Shown here: positions 25,825 through 34,282 of the stretch, in pieces | Layout: the number at the start of each line of letters is the position of its first letter | How positions within the stretch are numbered: position 1 is the first letter of the stretch | Source of the DNA: Halonotius aquaticus | GTDB lineage: Archaea; Halobacteriota; Halobacteria; Halobacteriales; Haloferacaceae | DNA length: 64,000 nt | Direction of reading: 5' to 3' | Assembly (NCBI RefSeq): GCF_003605575.1 | Contig: NZ_QKNY01000018.1 | Location: 434,001-498,000, forward strand | Translations under genes and position numbers: made by a program | Notes under the pieces: model-generated | Seen by the model: the letters and a program-made list of their open reading frames with translations, nothing else | What the model was told of the DNA's origin: nothing | Database searches by the model: none

Positions 25825-26943
25825 ATGAGCTCGCCCTCGTCATCGGCGCGCGCACAGCGGACGTTTCTGGAGTATCAGTACCTCTTCGTGTTTCTCGCCC
25901 CGCTGGTGTTCGTCATCGGGGTGATCCTCGCCGCGCCGCTGCCGGCGGCCGCCGGGGAGGGCTACTGGCTGGAGTTTTGGTGGCTGTTCCCGGTGTTTCT
26001 GCTCGGTGCCACCATCGTCAACACGGTGGGGATCAGCGGCTCGGCATTGTTCGTGCCGTTTTTGATCTTCCTGTACCCCATATTGGCGGTGCGGCTCTCC
26101 CCTGAGACACTGACCCAGCCACCGCTGTCGCCGGAGACGATCGTCAAGGTCGGCCTGATCAGCGAGTCCTTCGGGCTCTCAAGTTCCGCCTTAGCGTTTA
26201 TCCAACACGGGTTGGTCGATCGGCGGCTGGCTGTCGCCCTCGTTGGCGGGTCGATCCCGTTCGTTGTCGGCGGCGCGCTGCTGTCGTTTGTGATCCCCGA
26301 ACCAGTCTTCCAGCTGCTGTTGGGGATCGCGTTGCTGGCGGCATCGGTACTGCTGTTTAAGGCCGATCTGGGCCACGATGAGCCAGGCGAGGCTGACGCC
26401 GGGGCAACAGGCGTTGAAGCCGACGGCGGTGCCGCCCTGCCGGATGATGACGCGAAACCGGGATCGGCCGGTGTCGAAACCGACGACGACGGCGTCGTCA
26501 CCCGCGTCGATCGCGGCGGCTCGGATTATAACTACGACCGCGGCGGCTATCTCGAACGGTTTGCCAACTACAGTATCGGCGGCGTCTTCCAGGGGCTGGC
26601 CGGCTTCGGGATCGGCGAGCTAGGAATCATCTCGATGCTGCGAACCTCGGTGCCCGTCCGGATCGCCATCGGCACCAATCACATCGTCGTCGCCATGACC
26701 GCTGTCTTGGCCTCGCTGGTGCACGTCTTCGGCGGCGGACTGGTCGGCGGCCACGCGATCGATCTCGCGTCGACGCCGTGGAACATGGTCATCTGGACGG
26801 TGCCGGCGACGGTCACCGGCGGGCAGATCGCCCCGTATATTTCCTCAACGCTTGACACCCAGATTCTCAAGCAGGCCGTTGGGGTGCTGTTTGCGATCAT
26901 TGCGACCGCGCTGTTCGTGATGGCCACCGGCGGCCTGCTGTGA
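25825..26943 (+). CDS. TauE/SafE-family membrane transporter
   Basis: A 372-residue integral membrane protein of the sulfite exporter TauE/SafE (anion permease) family. It has two halves of about four membrane segments, with the conserved segments GATIVNTVGISGSALFVPFL in the first and YSIGGVFQGLAGFGIGELGIISM in the second, plus a variable acidic cytoplasmic loop (about 178-230) between them. The family moves sulfur-containing anions or related substrates; the present substrate is not visible. Starts at ATG 25825; no partner gene nearby. Confidence 0.86.
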   Translation: MSSPSSSARAQRTFLEYQYLFVFLAPLVFVIGVILAAPLPAAAGEGYWLEFWWLFPVFLLGATIVNTVGISGSALFVPFLIFLYPILAVRLSPETLTQPPLSPETIVKVGLISESFGLSSSALAFIQHGLVDRRLAVALVGGSIPFVVGGALLSFVIPEPVFQLLLGIALLAASVLLFKADLGHDEPGEADAGATGVEADGGAALPDDDAKPGSAGVETDDDGVVTRVDRGGSDYNYDRGGYLERFANYSIGGVFQGLAGFGIGELGIISMLRTSVPVRIAIGTNHIVVAMTAVLASLVHVFGGGLVGGHAIDLASTPWNMVIWTVPATVTGGQIAPYISSTLDTQILKQAVGVLFAIIATALFVMATGGLL

Positions 26944-27038
26944 GCGTGTCGCCGGCGCGAAGTGATTAATAACCGCTCGGAGGAGAGGGCATCTCGCTGT
27001 CGCGGGTGCAATCACGTATCGCCCGGGCAGAGCCGCGC

Positions 27039-28049
27039 TTATTCAGCCGCGACTTGCACGACCTGCTTGCCGATATTATCGCCAGCAAAGAGCCCAAGGA
27101 ACGCCTCGGGTGCATTCGAAAGCCCCTCCACAATACTCTCTCGATGCGTGAGCTTCCCGGCGGCGACCCACTCGCTGAGCTGTTCGGTCGCCACCTCAAA
27201 GCGGGTGGCAAAGTCACCGACAAGCAGCCCCTGTACCGTTGCTCGCGGGGCGATCAACTGGGGCAGCTTTCGCGGCCCCGTCGGCACCGACTCAGCGTTG
27301 TAATGAGCAATCTGACCACAGACAGCGACAGTTGCATCCAGATTCAACTGCGTGAAGACCGCATCCGTGATCGGGCCGCCAACGTTGTCATAGTAGACAT
27401 CCACGCCATCTGGGGCGGCGTCCGCTAAGGCAGCCTGATAGTCGTCGGTGGTCTTGTAGTTGATCGCAGCGTCGAAGCCGAGATCCTCAGTCAGCCAGCG
27501 TGTTTTCTCATCAGTGCCAGCAAAGCCGACGACGTGACACCCATTCAGCTTCGCAATCTGGCCGACCACAGAGCCGACTGCCCCAGCAGCCCCTGAGACG
27601 ACGACCGTGTCACCGGGCGCCGGATCGCCGACCTCAAGCAGGCCGAAATACGCCGTCCGGCCTGGCATCCCCAGGATACCAAGGTAGGCTTCAGGTGGTG
27701 CCACAGACGGATCAACTGGGGCGACATCAGCAGCAGCAAGGAGACTGTACTCTCCCCATGTGCCTTGGCCTGTGACGAGATCGCCGATGTCGTAGGCATC
27801 ACTTTCAGTTTCGACAACCTCACCGACGATGCCACCTTCGAGTGGCTCACCGACGGCCCACGGCTCTGCGTAGGATTCTTGCTCGCTCATCCGACCTCGC
27901 ATGTAGGGGTCAACTGAGAGATAGCGGGTTTCGACGAGGAGTTCCCCATCAGTTGGCGCGTCAGTGTCGGTCTCGCGGAGTTCAAAACAATCAAGATCAG
28001 GTTCACCGGCCGGCCGCTGGGCGAGAACCCACTGGCGGTTTGCGTACAT
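27039..28049 (-). CDS. NADP-dependent MDR oxidoreductase (CurA/prostaglandin-reductase-like)
   Basis: A 336-residue zinc-free medium-chain dehydrogenase/reductase. N-terminal RQWVLAQRPAGEP and YLSVDPYMRGRM are typical of the CurA/leukotriene B4 dehydrogenase group. The Rossmann core has VVVSGAAGAVGSVVGQIAKL with an NADP-type loop and YYDNVGG later. It likely reduces the alkenal or alkenone double bond of reactive carbonyls. Single gene preceded on its strand by a weak TATA (TTTAACAAG at about 28082-28090). The flanking 28050-28334 stretch holds no other gene. Confidence 0.9.
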   Translation of the reverse strand: MYANRQWVLAQRPAGEPDLDCFELRETDTDAPTDGELLVETRYLSVDPYMRGRMSEQESYAEPWAVGEPLEGGIVGEVVETESDAYDIGDLVTGQGTWGEYSLLAAADVAPVDPSVAPPEAYLGILGMPGRTAYFGLLEVGDPAPGDTVVVSGAAGAVGSVVGQIAKLNGCHVVGFAGTDEKTRWLTEDLGFDAAINYKTTDDYQAALADAAPDGVDVYYDNVGGPITDAVFTQLNLDATVAVCGQIAHYNAESVPTGPRKLPQLIAPRATVQGLLVGDFATRFEVATEQLSEWVAAGKLTHRESIVEGLSNAPEAFLGLFAGDNIGKQVVQVAAE

Positions 28050-28334
28050 TCACGTTTTCATCGCGGCGGCGGGCGGAATAGGCTTGTTAAACACACACCA
28101 AACAAGGCAGTAGTTTATTTGCGGTTGGAGTGGCGCTGCCGTTGAAAACGCAAATCACGGGACGACTTAGCCATACACAACGAGAACGGTCAGAGTTCTA
28201 TTCACCCTGAACAGCAGATTCGCGAGCTCCAGCAATTTTGTATCGCGGCATATCATTTATTCAAACGATTTCACAGTCACCGCTCACGAGCATGCAGTCT
28301 GTGGAAACACAGCGAAAACAGCCGAAATGCGGCG

Positions 28335-28694
28335 TTAGAACGGAGCCTGCGGGCCTTCGTCGTTGTCGTCGCCACCTTCACCGGGGAAGGAGGGACTCAT
28401 CCCCTCGGTTTCGCCCATATCCGGCTCGGCACCTTGTCCGGTGTTGGCGTGTACCTCGTTGATTTCGGGGATCTCCTTGACCATCCGGCTTTTGATCGCC
28501 TGGATCGTCATCGGCGAGATGCCACAGCCGGAACAGGCACCGCCGAGTTGGATCTCAACCTCGCCGGTCTCAGCGTCGAGGCGCTGGATCGCGGCGTTGC
28601 CGCCGTGCATCTGAATCTGCGGGAAGTTGCGCCGCAGGAAGTTCACCACGCGGTCTTGGAGGTCAGAATCGGACGCTGCGGAATCGGTACTCAT
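28335..28694 (-). CDS. NifU C-terminal-domain iron-sulfur scaffold/carrier
   Basis: A 119-residue Nfu-type protein. The domain (about 8-80) contains HGGNAAIQRLD and the cluster-binding CSGCG (54-58) followed by ISPMTIQAIKSRM; two such proteins share a 4Fe-4S cluster and pass it to clients. The last 35 residues are acidic and Gly/Pro-rich, probably disordered. Monocistronic by context. Confidence 0.92.
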   Translation of the reverse strand: MSTDSAASDSDLQDRVVNFLRRNFPQIQMHGGNAAIQRLDAETGEVEIQLGGACSGCGISPMTIQAIKSRMVKEIPEINEVHANTGQGAEPDMGETEGMSPSFPGEGGDDNDEGPQAPF

Positions 28695-28850
28695 ACCGAC
28701 TGATTACATAGCAACGGGCTTAGGCCTTTGGTTCAGGTGGAGCGAGGCGTGTGATCACACCGCTTCCGTCCGCCATCACTGTTCGCGGTTCTCACGTCAC
28801 GACCACGATGTTCGCCGTCCCCACGTCACGATAACAACTCGACCAACAGC

Positions 28851-29171
28851 TTACTCGGTCAACTCGAAGAGTTGGTGGAGCTCAGTTTCGATCTCCTCGG
28901 TGTAGCGATCCAGCGTCTCCTCGAAGGTTTCGCGGTCGACAACGACACCCGTCAGCCGGTCGTACGGATCGTCCGGCAACGCGACGGTAAACCCGTCGTC
29001 GGGGTCGTATATCGGCTCGCTTTCGTTGAGCACCTGTTGATCGATGCCGTGGATCAGCGTCGAGTCGTAGGCTTCGTTCATCGTGTTGAATGCGTTCTTG
29101 TAGGCCCGCTGGAGCTGTGGAAAGTAGTGTTCGTACTTGTCTTCGAACTTCTCGGGATCGAACTCGACCAT
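28851..29171 (-). CDS. DUF5783-type haloarchaeal protein
   Basis: A 106-residue acidic protein with an N-terminal DPEKFEDKYEHYF and helical AYKNAFNTMNEAYDSTLIHGIDQQVLNESEP. I recall this as the conserved haloarchaeal DUF5783 family. Function unknown. It lies between the Nfu protein and the taxis locus, with a 245-nt non-coding stretch (29172-29416) upstream in which nothing was recognised. Confidence 0.75.
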   Translation of the reverse strand: MVEFDPEKFEDKYEHYFPQLQRAYKNAFNTMNEAYDSTLIHGIDQQVLNESEPIYDPDDGFTVALPDDPYDRLTGVVVDRETFEETLDRYTEEIETELHQLFELTE

Positions 29172-29416
29172 TGGCTGGTAGTTCGGAAGGAGGCCAAAAA
29201 GCAGGGCGATTCGCCGCGATAAATTGTATAGCGCGATATCAAATGCGATTCGGTAGCGACCGATCGCCGAAGTACCGGCTGTGTCGTGATCTACTCCTCC
29301 GCCAACACCGCTTGAAAGTCCTCGACGCCCTCAGTCCACCAAGAAAATGCCTGTTCAGCTACGCATCGCTACGTGGCTGTCGAAATCGACAACTCGGAGC
29401 CAAGTCGAACGGCGAA

Positions 29417-30037
29417 TCAGAACTGTTGCCACGGCGTCGGCGAGGAGAGCCGACCACGAATCCGAAGTTCACGGCCGTCGTCGGCCGTTCGGGTGTCGAC
29501 GACGGTCTCAAATGGATCAAGCAGCGTGTGAATCGTCTGTTCGTCGTGCATCGTTTCGTTGATCACCGCGATCGTTGGCCACTGTTCGTTTTGGGTCTGG
29601 CCGAGCAACACCCGGGTGAACTGGTAGATCCGGTCGGCCTCCCAGTACATCAGGAGTTGGGACAGCGAGTGCAGCCCGACTGTCAGGTCGTCGTCGGCCA
29701 TCGCCTCGGTCAGCTGTGTGAACTTCACGCCCAGATCGGTGAGGTTCTTCGGCGAGGAGATGTATTTCGTCAGTTCCGTGTCCTCGACATCCGATCCCTG
29801 CTCGCGGCTGACACAGTCGACAACGCCGATCGTATCGCCGTCGTGGCCGGTGAGTGTCTCATAATCCTCGCGGACGGTCGGAGCGTCATGGCCGGTCGAT
29901 AACACGAGCGCGCGATCGGCGCGCGCGCCAAAAATCCGATGCATGAGCTCGTATTTCCCGCTCATCGGCGGCCCGGCAATGATGATACTCGGCGTATCGG
30001 TGAGCCGGTCAGCCAAGGGGAGTTCGGTTACGGACAT
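29417..30037 (-). CDS. RecA-like (HTR-like/DUF7504-type) protein next to the taxis genes
   Basis: A 206-residue protein with a P-loop-like IAGPPMSGKYELMHRIF (about 20-36; the loop is GPPMSGK, a Walker A variant), and a distant KaiC/RecA core: VLSTGHDAPTVREDYE, VGVVDCVSREQGSD, LTVGLHSLSQLLMYWEADRIYQFTRVL. The ATG at 30035-30037 is used. A relative with a zinc-finger front end is encoded at 58076. Such haloarchaeal proteins (HTR-like, DUF7504) are of unknown function; location beside cheW suggests a sensory role. A 50-codon ORF overlaps its start. Confidence 0.7.
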   Translation of the reverse strand: MSVTELPLADRLTDTPSIIIAGPPMSGKYELMHRIFGARADRALVLSTGHDAPTVREDYETLTGHDGDTIGVVDCVSREQGSDVEDTELTKYISSPKNLTDLGVKFTQLTEAMADDDLTVGLHSLSQLLMYWEADRIYQFTRVLLGQTQNEQWPTIAVINETMHDEQTIHTLLDPFETVVDTRTADDGRELRIRGRLSSPTPWQQF

Positions 30038-30180
30038 TGGATCGGACGGAGCCGCCGACAAGCCGGGCGACGCGGCGCGTAGTGAGGAGTCGATTCGGAG
30101 AACCCGCCGTTCGGCAGGGTGTGGAGAGTGTCCCCCCCGAGAAGCGAAGCGAGTCGGTGACAGACGGCGGGGACGCTCAT
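30028..30180 (-). CDS. Putative leader ORF overlapping the RecA-like gene start
   Basis: A 50-codon frame (ATG 30178-30180) ends in TAA at 30028-30030, overlapping the ATG of the RecA-like gene by 10 nt. A TATA-like TTTATTT about 25 nt upstream would make it the leaderless first frame of the transcript. The peptide (MSVPAVCHRLASLLGG...) is basic, Cys/Arg/Pro-rich and has no family. Its value is in coupling or regulation rather than as a protein. Confidence 0.3.
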   Translation of the reverse strand: MSVPAVCHRLASLLGGDTLHTLPNGGFSESTPHYAPRRPACRRLRPIQCP

Positions 30181-30246
30181 AGATAGATACGTCTCACAGT
30201 GGCAAATAAACATTGGCCTCAAATTCTCACAGGTGAAACCAGTCCG

Positions 30247-30708
30247 CTACTCGGCGGTGGCGACGTTGGGGTCAACCCACACAACGAATCGGTCGTCGTC
30301 TTTGACAATGCCGTGGACGTTTTCGTCGTCGGCGGTCGTCGTCTCGTCGACCTCGTCGGGGGTGACATCGGTGACCTGATAGACTTCATCGACGATCCAC
30401 GCGACGGTCGCCTGGTCGTCCATGGCATCGGGATCGAAGACGATGATCCGTTCGCGGGCCCCGCCTTCCTCGATATCGAAGATCGTCTTCGGGTTGATAA
30501 TCGAGGTTGTCCGCCCTCGAAGATCCATGACGCCCTCGACGTGTGGCGGCGAGTTCGGGATACGGGTGAGATCACCGGCATCAACGATCTCGTCGATCAC
30601 CCCGATATCAAGACAGTACGTCTCGTCGCTGAGCCCGAACTCCAGCACTTTGGTTGCCTCGCCCGTGGCGGCGTCAGCATCGGCGGGTTGGGCTTCACTC
30701 TCGGACAT
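30247..30708 (-). CDS. cheW: Chemotaxis adaptor CheW
   Basis: A 153-residue CheW scaffold that links transducers to the CheA kinase. It starts at ATG 30706-30708. The SH3-like beta fold is seen in KVLEFGLSDETYCLDIGVI, IPNSPPHVEGVMDLRGRTTSIINPK and RIIVFDPD. N-terminal 15 residues are acidic linker. Divergent from cheB across a 106-nt spacer that carries both promoters. Confidence 0.93.
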   Translation of the reverse strand: MSESEAQPADADAATGEATKVLEFGLSDETYCLDIGVIDEIVDAGDLTRIPNSPPHVEGVMDLRGRTTSIINPKTIFDIEEGGARERIIVFDPDAMDDQATVAWIVDEVYQVTDVTPDEVDETTTADDENVHGIVKDDDRFVVWVDPNVATAE

Positions 30709-30780
30709 GTGCGTTATTGACGGGGTACCGGTAGTTAACTCTGTCCAATAACGTATCAATCACCCGGAGAGAGCCGGTGG

Positions 30781-30812
30781 GTTTATTCTTGCCCTTTTTG
30801 TAGTACCTACAA
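30781..30812 (+). promoter_or_regulatory. cheB-operon promoter with operator-like inverted repeat
   Basis: TTTATTC (30782-30788) is placed like a TATA box, about 28 nt before ATG 30815. Downstream, TTGTAG-TAC-CTACAA (30798-30812) is a perfect inverted repeat with 6-bp arms that should overlap the transcription start. This is where a repressor, or a 5'-end hairpin, would act. Confidence 0.45.
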
Positions 30813-30814
30813 CA

Positions 30815-30919
30815 ATGTGGGGCGAGACCCGACGCAGGCCGCTGGGCGAAGCCGCCGTATCCGGTGTCACCGACAAGCCGCCCCGCCGGCTGTGGGCCGG
30901 AGGTGACAGCGGTGCGTAA
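30815..30919 (+). CDS. Putative leader ORF overlapping the cheB start
   Basis: A 34-codon frame (ATG 30815-30817, TAA 30917-30919) begins near the predicted start of a leaderless cheB transcript and overlaps the cheB GTG (30912) by 8 nt. Inside its end lies GGAGGTGAC (30899-30907), a strong Shine-Dalgarno-like element with spacing suited to GTG 30912. Translation of this frame could feed ribosomes to cheB. Peptide MWGETRRRPLGEAAVSG... is basic; no family. Confidence 0.35.
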   Translation: MWGETRRRPLGEAAVSGVTDKPPRRLWAGGDSGA

Positions 30920-31976
30920 GCCACGGACGGTCGTCGTCGACGACTCCCGGTTTATGCGTGGACTGATCTCCGACCTCCTCGATGAGGCCGGGGTACCCGT
31001 TGTCGGCGAGGCCAAAGACGGCGTTGAGGCCATTGAGGTCATCGCCGAGGAGGATCCGGATGCGGTGACGATGGATCTGGAGATGCCCCGAATGAACGGC
31101 ATCGAGGCCGTCGAGCGTATCATGGACGAGCACCCGACACCGGTGCTCATGCTGAGTGCCCACACCGAGGACGGCGCGGAGGTCACTTTCGAGGCCCTCG
31201 AAAAGGGCGCGGTGGATTTCTTCTCGAAACCCGGCGGCGAGGTGTCGATGGGCGTCTCCCAACACGCCGACCAACTCGTGGCGACGCTGCGATCGGTCGC
31301 CGACGCCGACCTCACACAGGCCAGCCGGCAGGCCGCTGAGACCCAGCGCCAGCCGGCGAGTCCGGGTGCTGGCGGCGCGGCGACCACGGGGATCGAGGCC
31401 TTCGACGACCAACGCACCGTCGTCATCGGCTCCTCAACCGGCGGCCCCGACGCCGTCGAACAGGTGATGAGCGAGTTGCCGGGCGGCGACTGTCGGGTGA
31501 TTATCGTCCAACACATGCCGGAGGCGTTCACCGAGCGGTTCGCCGACCGCCTCGATAACGCCTCTCGGTACACCGTCCGAGAAGCAACCGATGGCGCGCG
31601 GATCGGTGCCGGCGAGGCTGTCGTCGCCCGCGGCGGGAGCCATCTCGGGATCACAGGCTACAGCAACGGGCGGATCCGCGTCGAGTTGATCGAGGAGGAT
31701 CGCGGCCACTCGGTGCGACCCGCCGTCGACGAGACGATGACATCGGTCGCCGCACAGATCGACGATCCGCTCACCGGGGTCATCCTCACTGGGATGGGCT
31801 CGGATGGCGCCGAGGGCATCTGTGCGATGCAGCGGGCTGGCGCGACGACGATCGCCCAAAACGAGGAGAGCTGTGTGATCTACGGGATGCCGAAACGCGC
31901 GATCGAGGCGGGCTGTATCGATGAGGTTTGCCATATCGATGACATTGCGACAACAATCAGGGAGCTGGTACAATGA
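30912..31976 (+). CDS. cheB: Chemotaxis methylesterase CheB
   Basis: Response-regulator-controlled methylesterase/deamidase of transducers. Start at GTG 30912 is chosen because GGAGGTG ends 7 nt before it; an in-frame GTG at 30903 is the alternative. The receiver domain (1-120) has VVVDDSR (phospho-pocket Asp10/Asp11), phosphorylated Asp55 in TMDLEMPRMNG, and VLMLSAH. The esterase domain has IGSSTGGPDAV (catalytic Ser), IIVQHMPEAFTERFADRL (His) and TGMGSDGAEG (Asp). A Q/A-rich linker of about 40 residues joins the two. 354 residues. Overlaps cheA by 4 nt. Confidence 0.94.
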   Translation: MRKPRTVVVDDSRFMRGLISDLLDEAGVPVVGEAKDGVEAIEVIAEEDPDAVTMDLEMPRMNGIEAVERIMDEHPTPVLMLSAHTEDGAEVTFEALEKGAVDFFSKPGGEVSMGVSQHADQLVATLRSVADADLTQASRQAAETQRQPASPGAGGAATTGIEAFDDQRTVVIGSSTGGPDAVEQVMSELPGGDCRVIIVQHMPEAFTERFADRLDNASRYTVREATDGARIGAGEAVVARGGSHLGITGYSNGRIRVELIEEDRGHSVRPAVDETMTSVAAQIDDPLTGVILTGMGSDGAEGICAMQRAGATTIAQNEESCVIYGMPKRAIEAGCIDEVCHIDDIATTIRELVQ

Positions 31977-34282
31977 GTGACGCACACCGCAAGGCCTTCG
32001 TGGCTGAAAGCGAGGAAGGTATCACCGAGCTTAACAACGCGCTGCTGGATCTGGAGTCCGACCCCGACGACGACGAGGCGATGGACTCGATCTTCCGGAT
32101 CGCGCACACGCTGAAAGGAAATGCCTCAGCGATGGGGTATGAGTCGGTCAGTGAACTGGCCCACGAGATGGAAGATCTGCTCGATGAAGTCCGAGAGGGC
32201 AATATCGATGTCGATATCGAGCTGATGGATCTGCTCTTCGACTCCGTCGACTATCTCGATGCGATGGTCAGTGATATCGCCGAGGACGGCGAGACGGATA
32301 TCGACGCCAGCGGCGTCGAAGCCGATCTCAGAGAGAAGATGGAGACCGGCAGCGTCAGCGACGGAGACGGCGGGGGTGAGAGCGGGACGACGGCACCCGA
32401 CGACACAGCCGATGAACCCGACGACGCGGCCAGCGACGACACGACCGCGGAACCAGCCGATGACACGGCCGCGGAGACAGTTGACGACGACGGTGACGAC
32501 ACCGCCGACGAAACAGCCACCGAGGCGGCCGAGCAACCGACGGCTGATACCGGTGGCGACGAGACCGAAACGATCGGCATCGACGACCTCCCAGACGAGA
32601 TCGCCGACGCCGAGTTGGAGACAAGCGAGGCGGTCTACCGGGCGGAGATCGGCCTCGGCGACACCGAGATGCCGGGCGTCGAGGCGATCTTCATCATGCA
32701 GGAGATCGAGGACGCCTACGACCGGCTCGGCACCGATCCGGCCCAGGATACGATTGAGGACGGCGACTTCGATGAGACCTTTGACGTCTTCGTTGTCGAC
32801 ATCTCGGCCAGCGAGATCGAAGGGATTCTCGGCGAGTTGGGCAAGGTAGAGTTTGCCTCCGTCAGCCCGGTGACGCCGAACGTTGATGATCCGATGACTG
32901 TCGCCGAGGCGGTCGAATCAGCCGGCGGAGCAGGCGACGCCGAGAGTGAGCCGACTGCAGAATCGGGCGACGCCGACGCAGACCCTGAGACAGCAGCCGA
33001 CGACGAGAGCGACACCGCCGAACGCGACGACACCAGCAGCGATGCTGACAGCAAGACCGACGACAGCAGTGACAGCAGCGACGACAGCGGGGGTGGACGA
33101 TCCACCCCCGATTCGGGCGGTCGCTCCGGGCCGGGCAGTTCCGGTTCCGACGACGCCGACATCCAGTCGGTGCGAGTCGATGTCAACCAACTCGACGAAC
33201 TCTACAATCTCGTCGAACAGCTTGTGACGAGTCGGATCAAGCTGCGGCGGGAGATGGAGCGAGAGGGCATCGACTCCGACAATCTCGACGAACTCGATAA
33301 GATCACCGGCAACCTCCAGGATACGGCGATGGACATGCGGCTGATCCCGCTGTCGAAGATCGTCGACACCTTCCCGCGGCTGGTGCGGGATGTGGCCCGC
33401 GAGACGGGCAAACAGGTGAACTTCACCGTCACCGGCGAGGACATCGAGCTCGACCGCACCATCCTCACCGAGATCCGCGATCCCCTGATCCACGTGCTGC
33501 GCAACGCCGTCGACCACGGGGTCGAGCCACCGGAGGAACGCGAAAAGAAGGGCAAAGATCCGACCGGCAACGTCTCGCTGACGGCGACCCGCGACCGCGA
33601 TCACGTCAACATCGAGGTTTCAGACGACGGCGCGGGGCTCGATCCGGAGATGCTCAAGGAGAAAGCCATCGAGAAAGGCGTCAAAACCGAAAGCGAACTC
33701 GAACGGATGGAGGAATCAGAGATCTATGATCTCGTCTTCCATCCGGGCTTCTCGACGGCCGAGGAGGTCACCGACGTGAGCGGCCGCGGCGTCGGGATGG
33801 ATGTCGTCCACAACACCGTCAAACAGCTGGATGGGACGGTCAACGTCGAAAGCGAACTCGGCGAGGGAACGACCGTCACCCTCCGGCTGCCGGTGACCGT
33901 GGCGATCGTGAAAGTGATGTTCGTCGAGGTCGGCGGCACCGAGTACGGCATTCCCGTGAAAAATATCGCCGAGGTCACCCGTGCGGACGATATCCGGACG
34001 ACCAAAGGCGACGAGATCATCAACCACGACGACGAGATCTATCCGATCCTCCGGCTCAGCGAGGCCCTCGACGAACCGAGCAGCGTCAACGGCGACGGGA
34101 TGCTGTTGCGGATTCGGGAAGAACACCGCAAAGTCGCCCTGCATTGTGACAAGGTGATCGATCAAGAGGAGGTCGTCGTCAAACCGCTTGAGGGCGTCCT
34201 CAGCGGGATCCCCGGGCTCAGCGGGACGGCCGTGCTGGGTGATGGTGATGTGGTTGCTGTCCTCGATGTGGTGACACTATGA
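31973..34282 (+). CDS. cheA: Chemotaxis histidine kinase CheA
   Basis: A 769-residue sensor kinase. P1 phosphotransfer domain with His45 in FRIAHTLKGNA; a long acidic linker (about 120-210); a P2-like domain (about 200-305: DLPDEIADAELETSEAVYRAE... GELGKVEFASVSPVTP); a second acidic linker (about 310-395, Asp/Ser/Gly-rich); P3 dimerisation (RVDVNQLDELYNLVEQLVTSRIKL); P4 kinase (LIHVLRNAVDHGVEPPEE; SDDGAGLDPE; GRGVGMDVV); and a C-terminal CheW-like P5 domain (GGTEYGIPVKNIAEVTR). Overlaps cheB and cheR by 4 nt each. It should phosphorylate CheB and a CheY encoded elsewhere. Confidence 0.96.
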   Translation: MSDAHRKAFVAESEEGITELNNALLDLESDPDDDEAMDSIFRIAHTLKGNASAMGYESVSELAHEMEDLLDEVREGNIDVDIELMDLLFDSVDYLDAMVSDIAEDGETDIDASGVEADLREKMETGSVSDGDGGGESGTTAPDDTADEPDDAASDDTTAEPADDTAAETVDDDGDDTADETATEAAEQPTADTGGDETETIGIDDLPDEIADAELETSEAVYRAEIGLGDTEMPGVEAIFIMQEIEDAYDRLGTDPAQDTIEDGDFDETFDVFVVDISASEIEGILGELGKVEFASVSPVTPNVDDPMTVAEAVESAGGAGDAESEPTAESGDADADPETAADDESDTAERDDTSSDADSKTDDSSDSSDDSGGGRSTPDSGGRSGPGSSGSDDADIQSVRVDVNQLDELYNLVEQLVTSRIKLRREMEREGIDSDNLDELDKITGNLQDTAMDMRLIPLSKIVDTFPRLVRDVARETGKQVNFTVTGEDIELDRTILTEIRDPLIHVLRNAVDHGVEPPEEREKKGKDPTGNVSLTATRDRDHVNIEVSDDGAGLDPEMLKEKAIEKGVKTESELERMEESEIYDLVFHPGFSTAEEVTDVSGRGVGMDVVHNTVKQLDGTVNVESELGEGTTVTLRLPVTVAIVKVMFVEVGGTEYGIPVKNIAEVTRADDIRTTKGDEIINHDDEIYPILRLSEALDEPSSVNGDGMLLRIREEHRKVALHCDKVIDQEEVVVKPLEGVLSGIPGLSGTAVLGDGDVVAVLDVVTL

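Noticed and set aside
28050-28334. A tRNA or small-RNA gene between the oxidoreductase and the Nfu gene
   Set aside because: No cloverleaf or strong hairpin could be drawn; only AT-rich promoter-like DNA was seen.
30028-30222. 64-codon minus-strand ORF as a real protein gene
   Set aside because: Only the shorter frame from ATG 30180 fits a promoter; Cys/Pro/Arg-rich sequence has no family. Kept only as a possible leader ORF.
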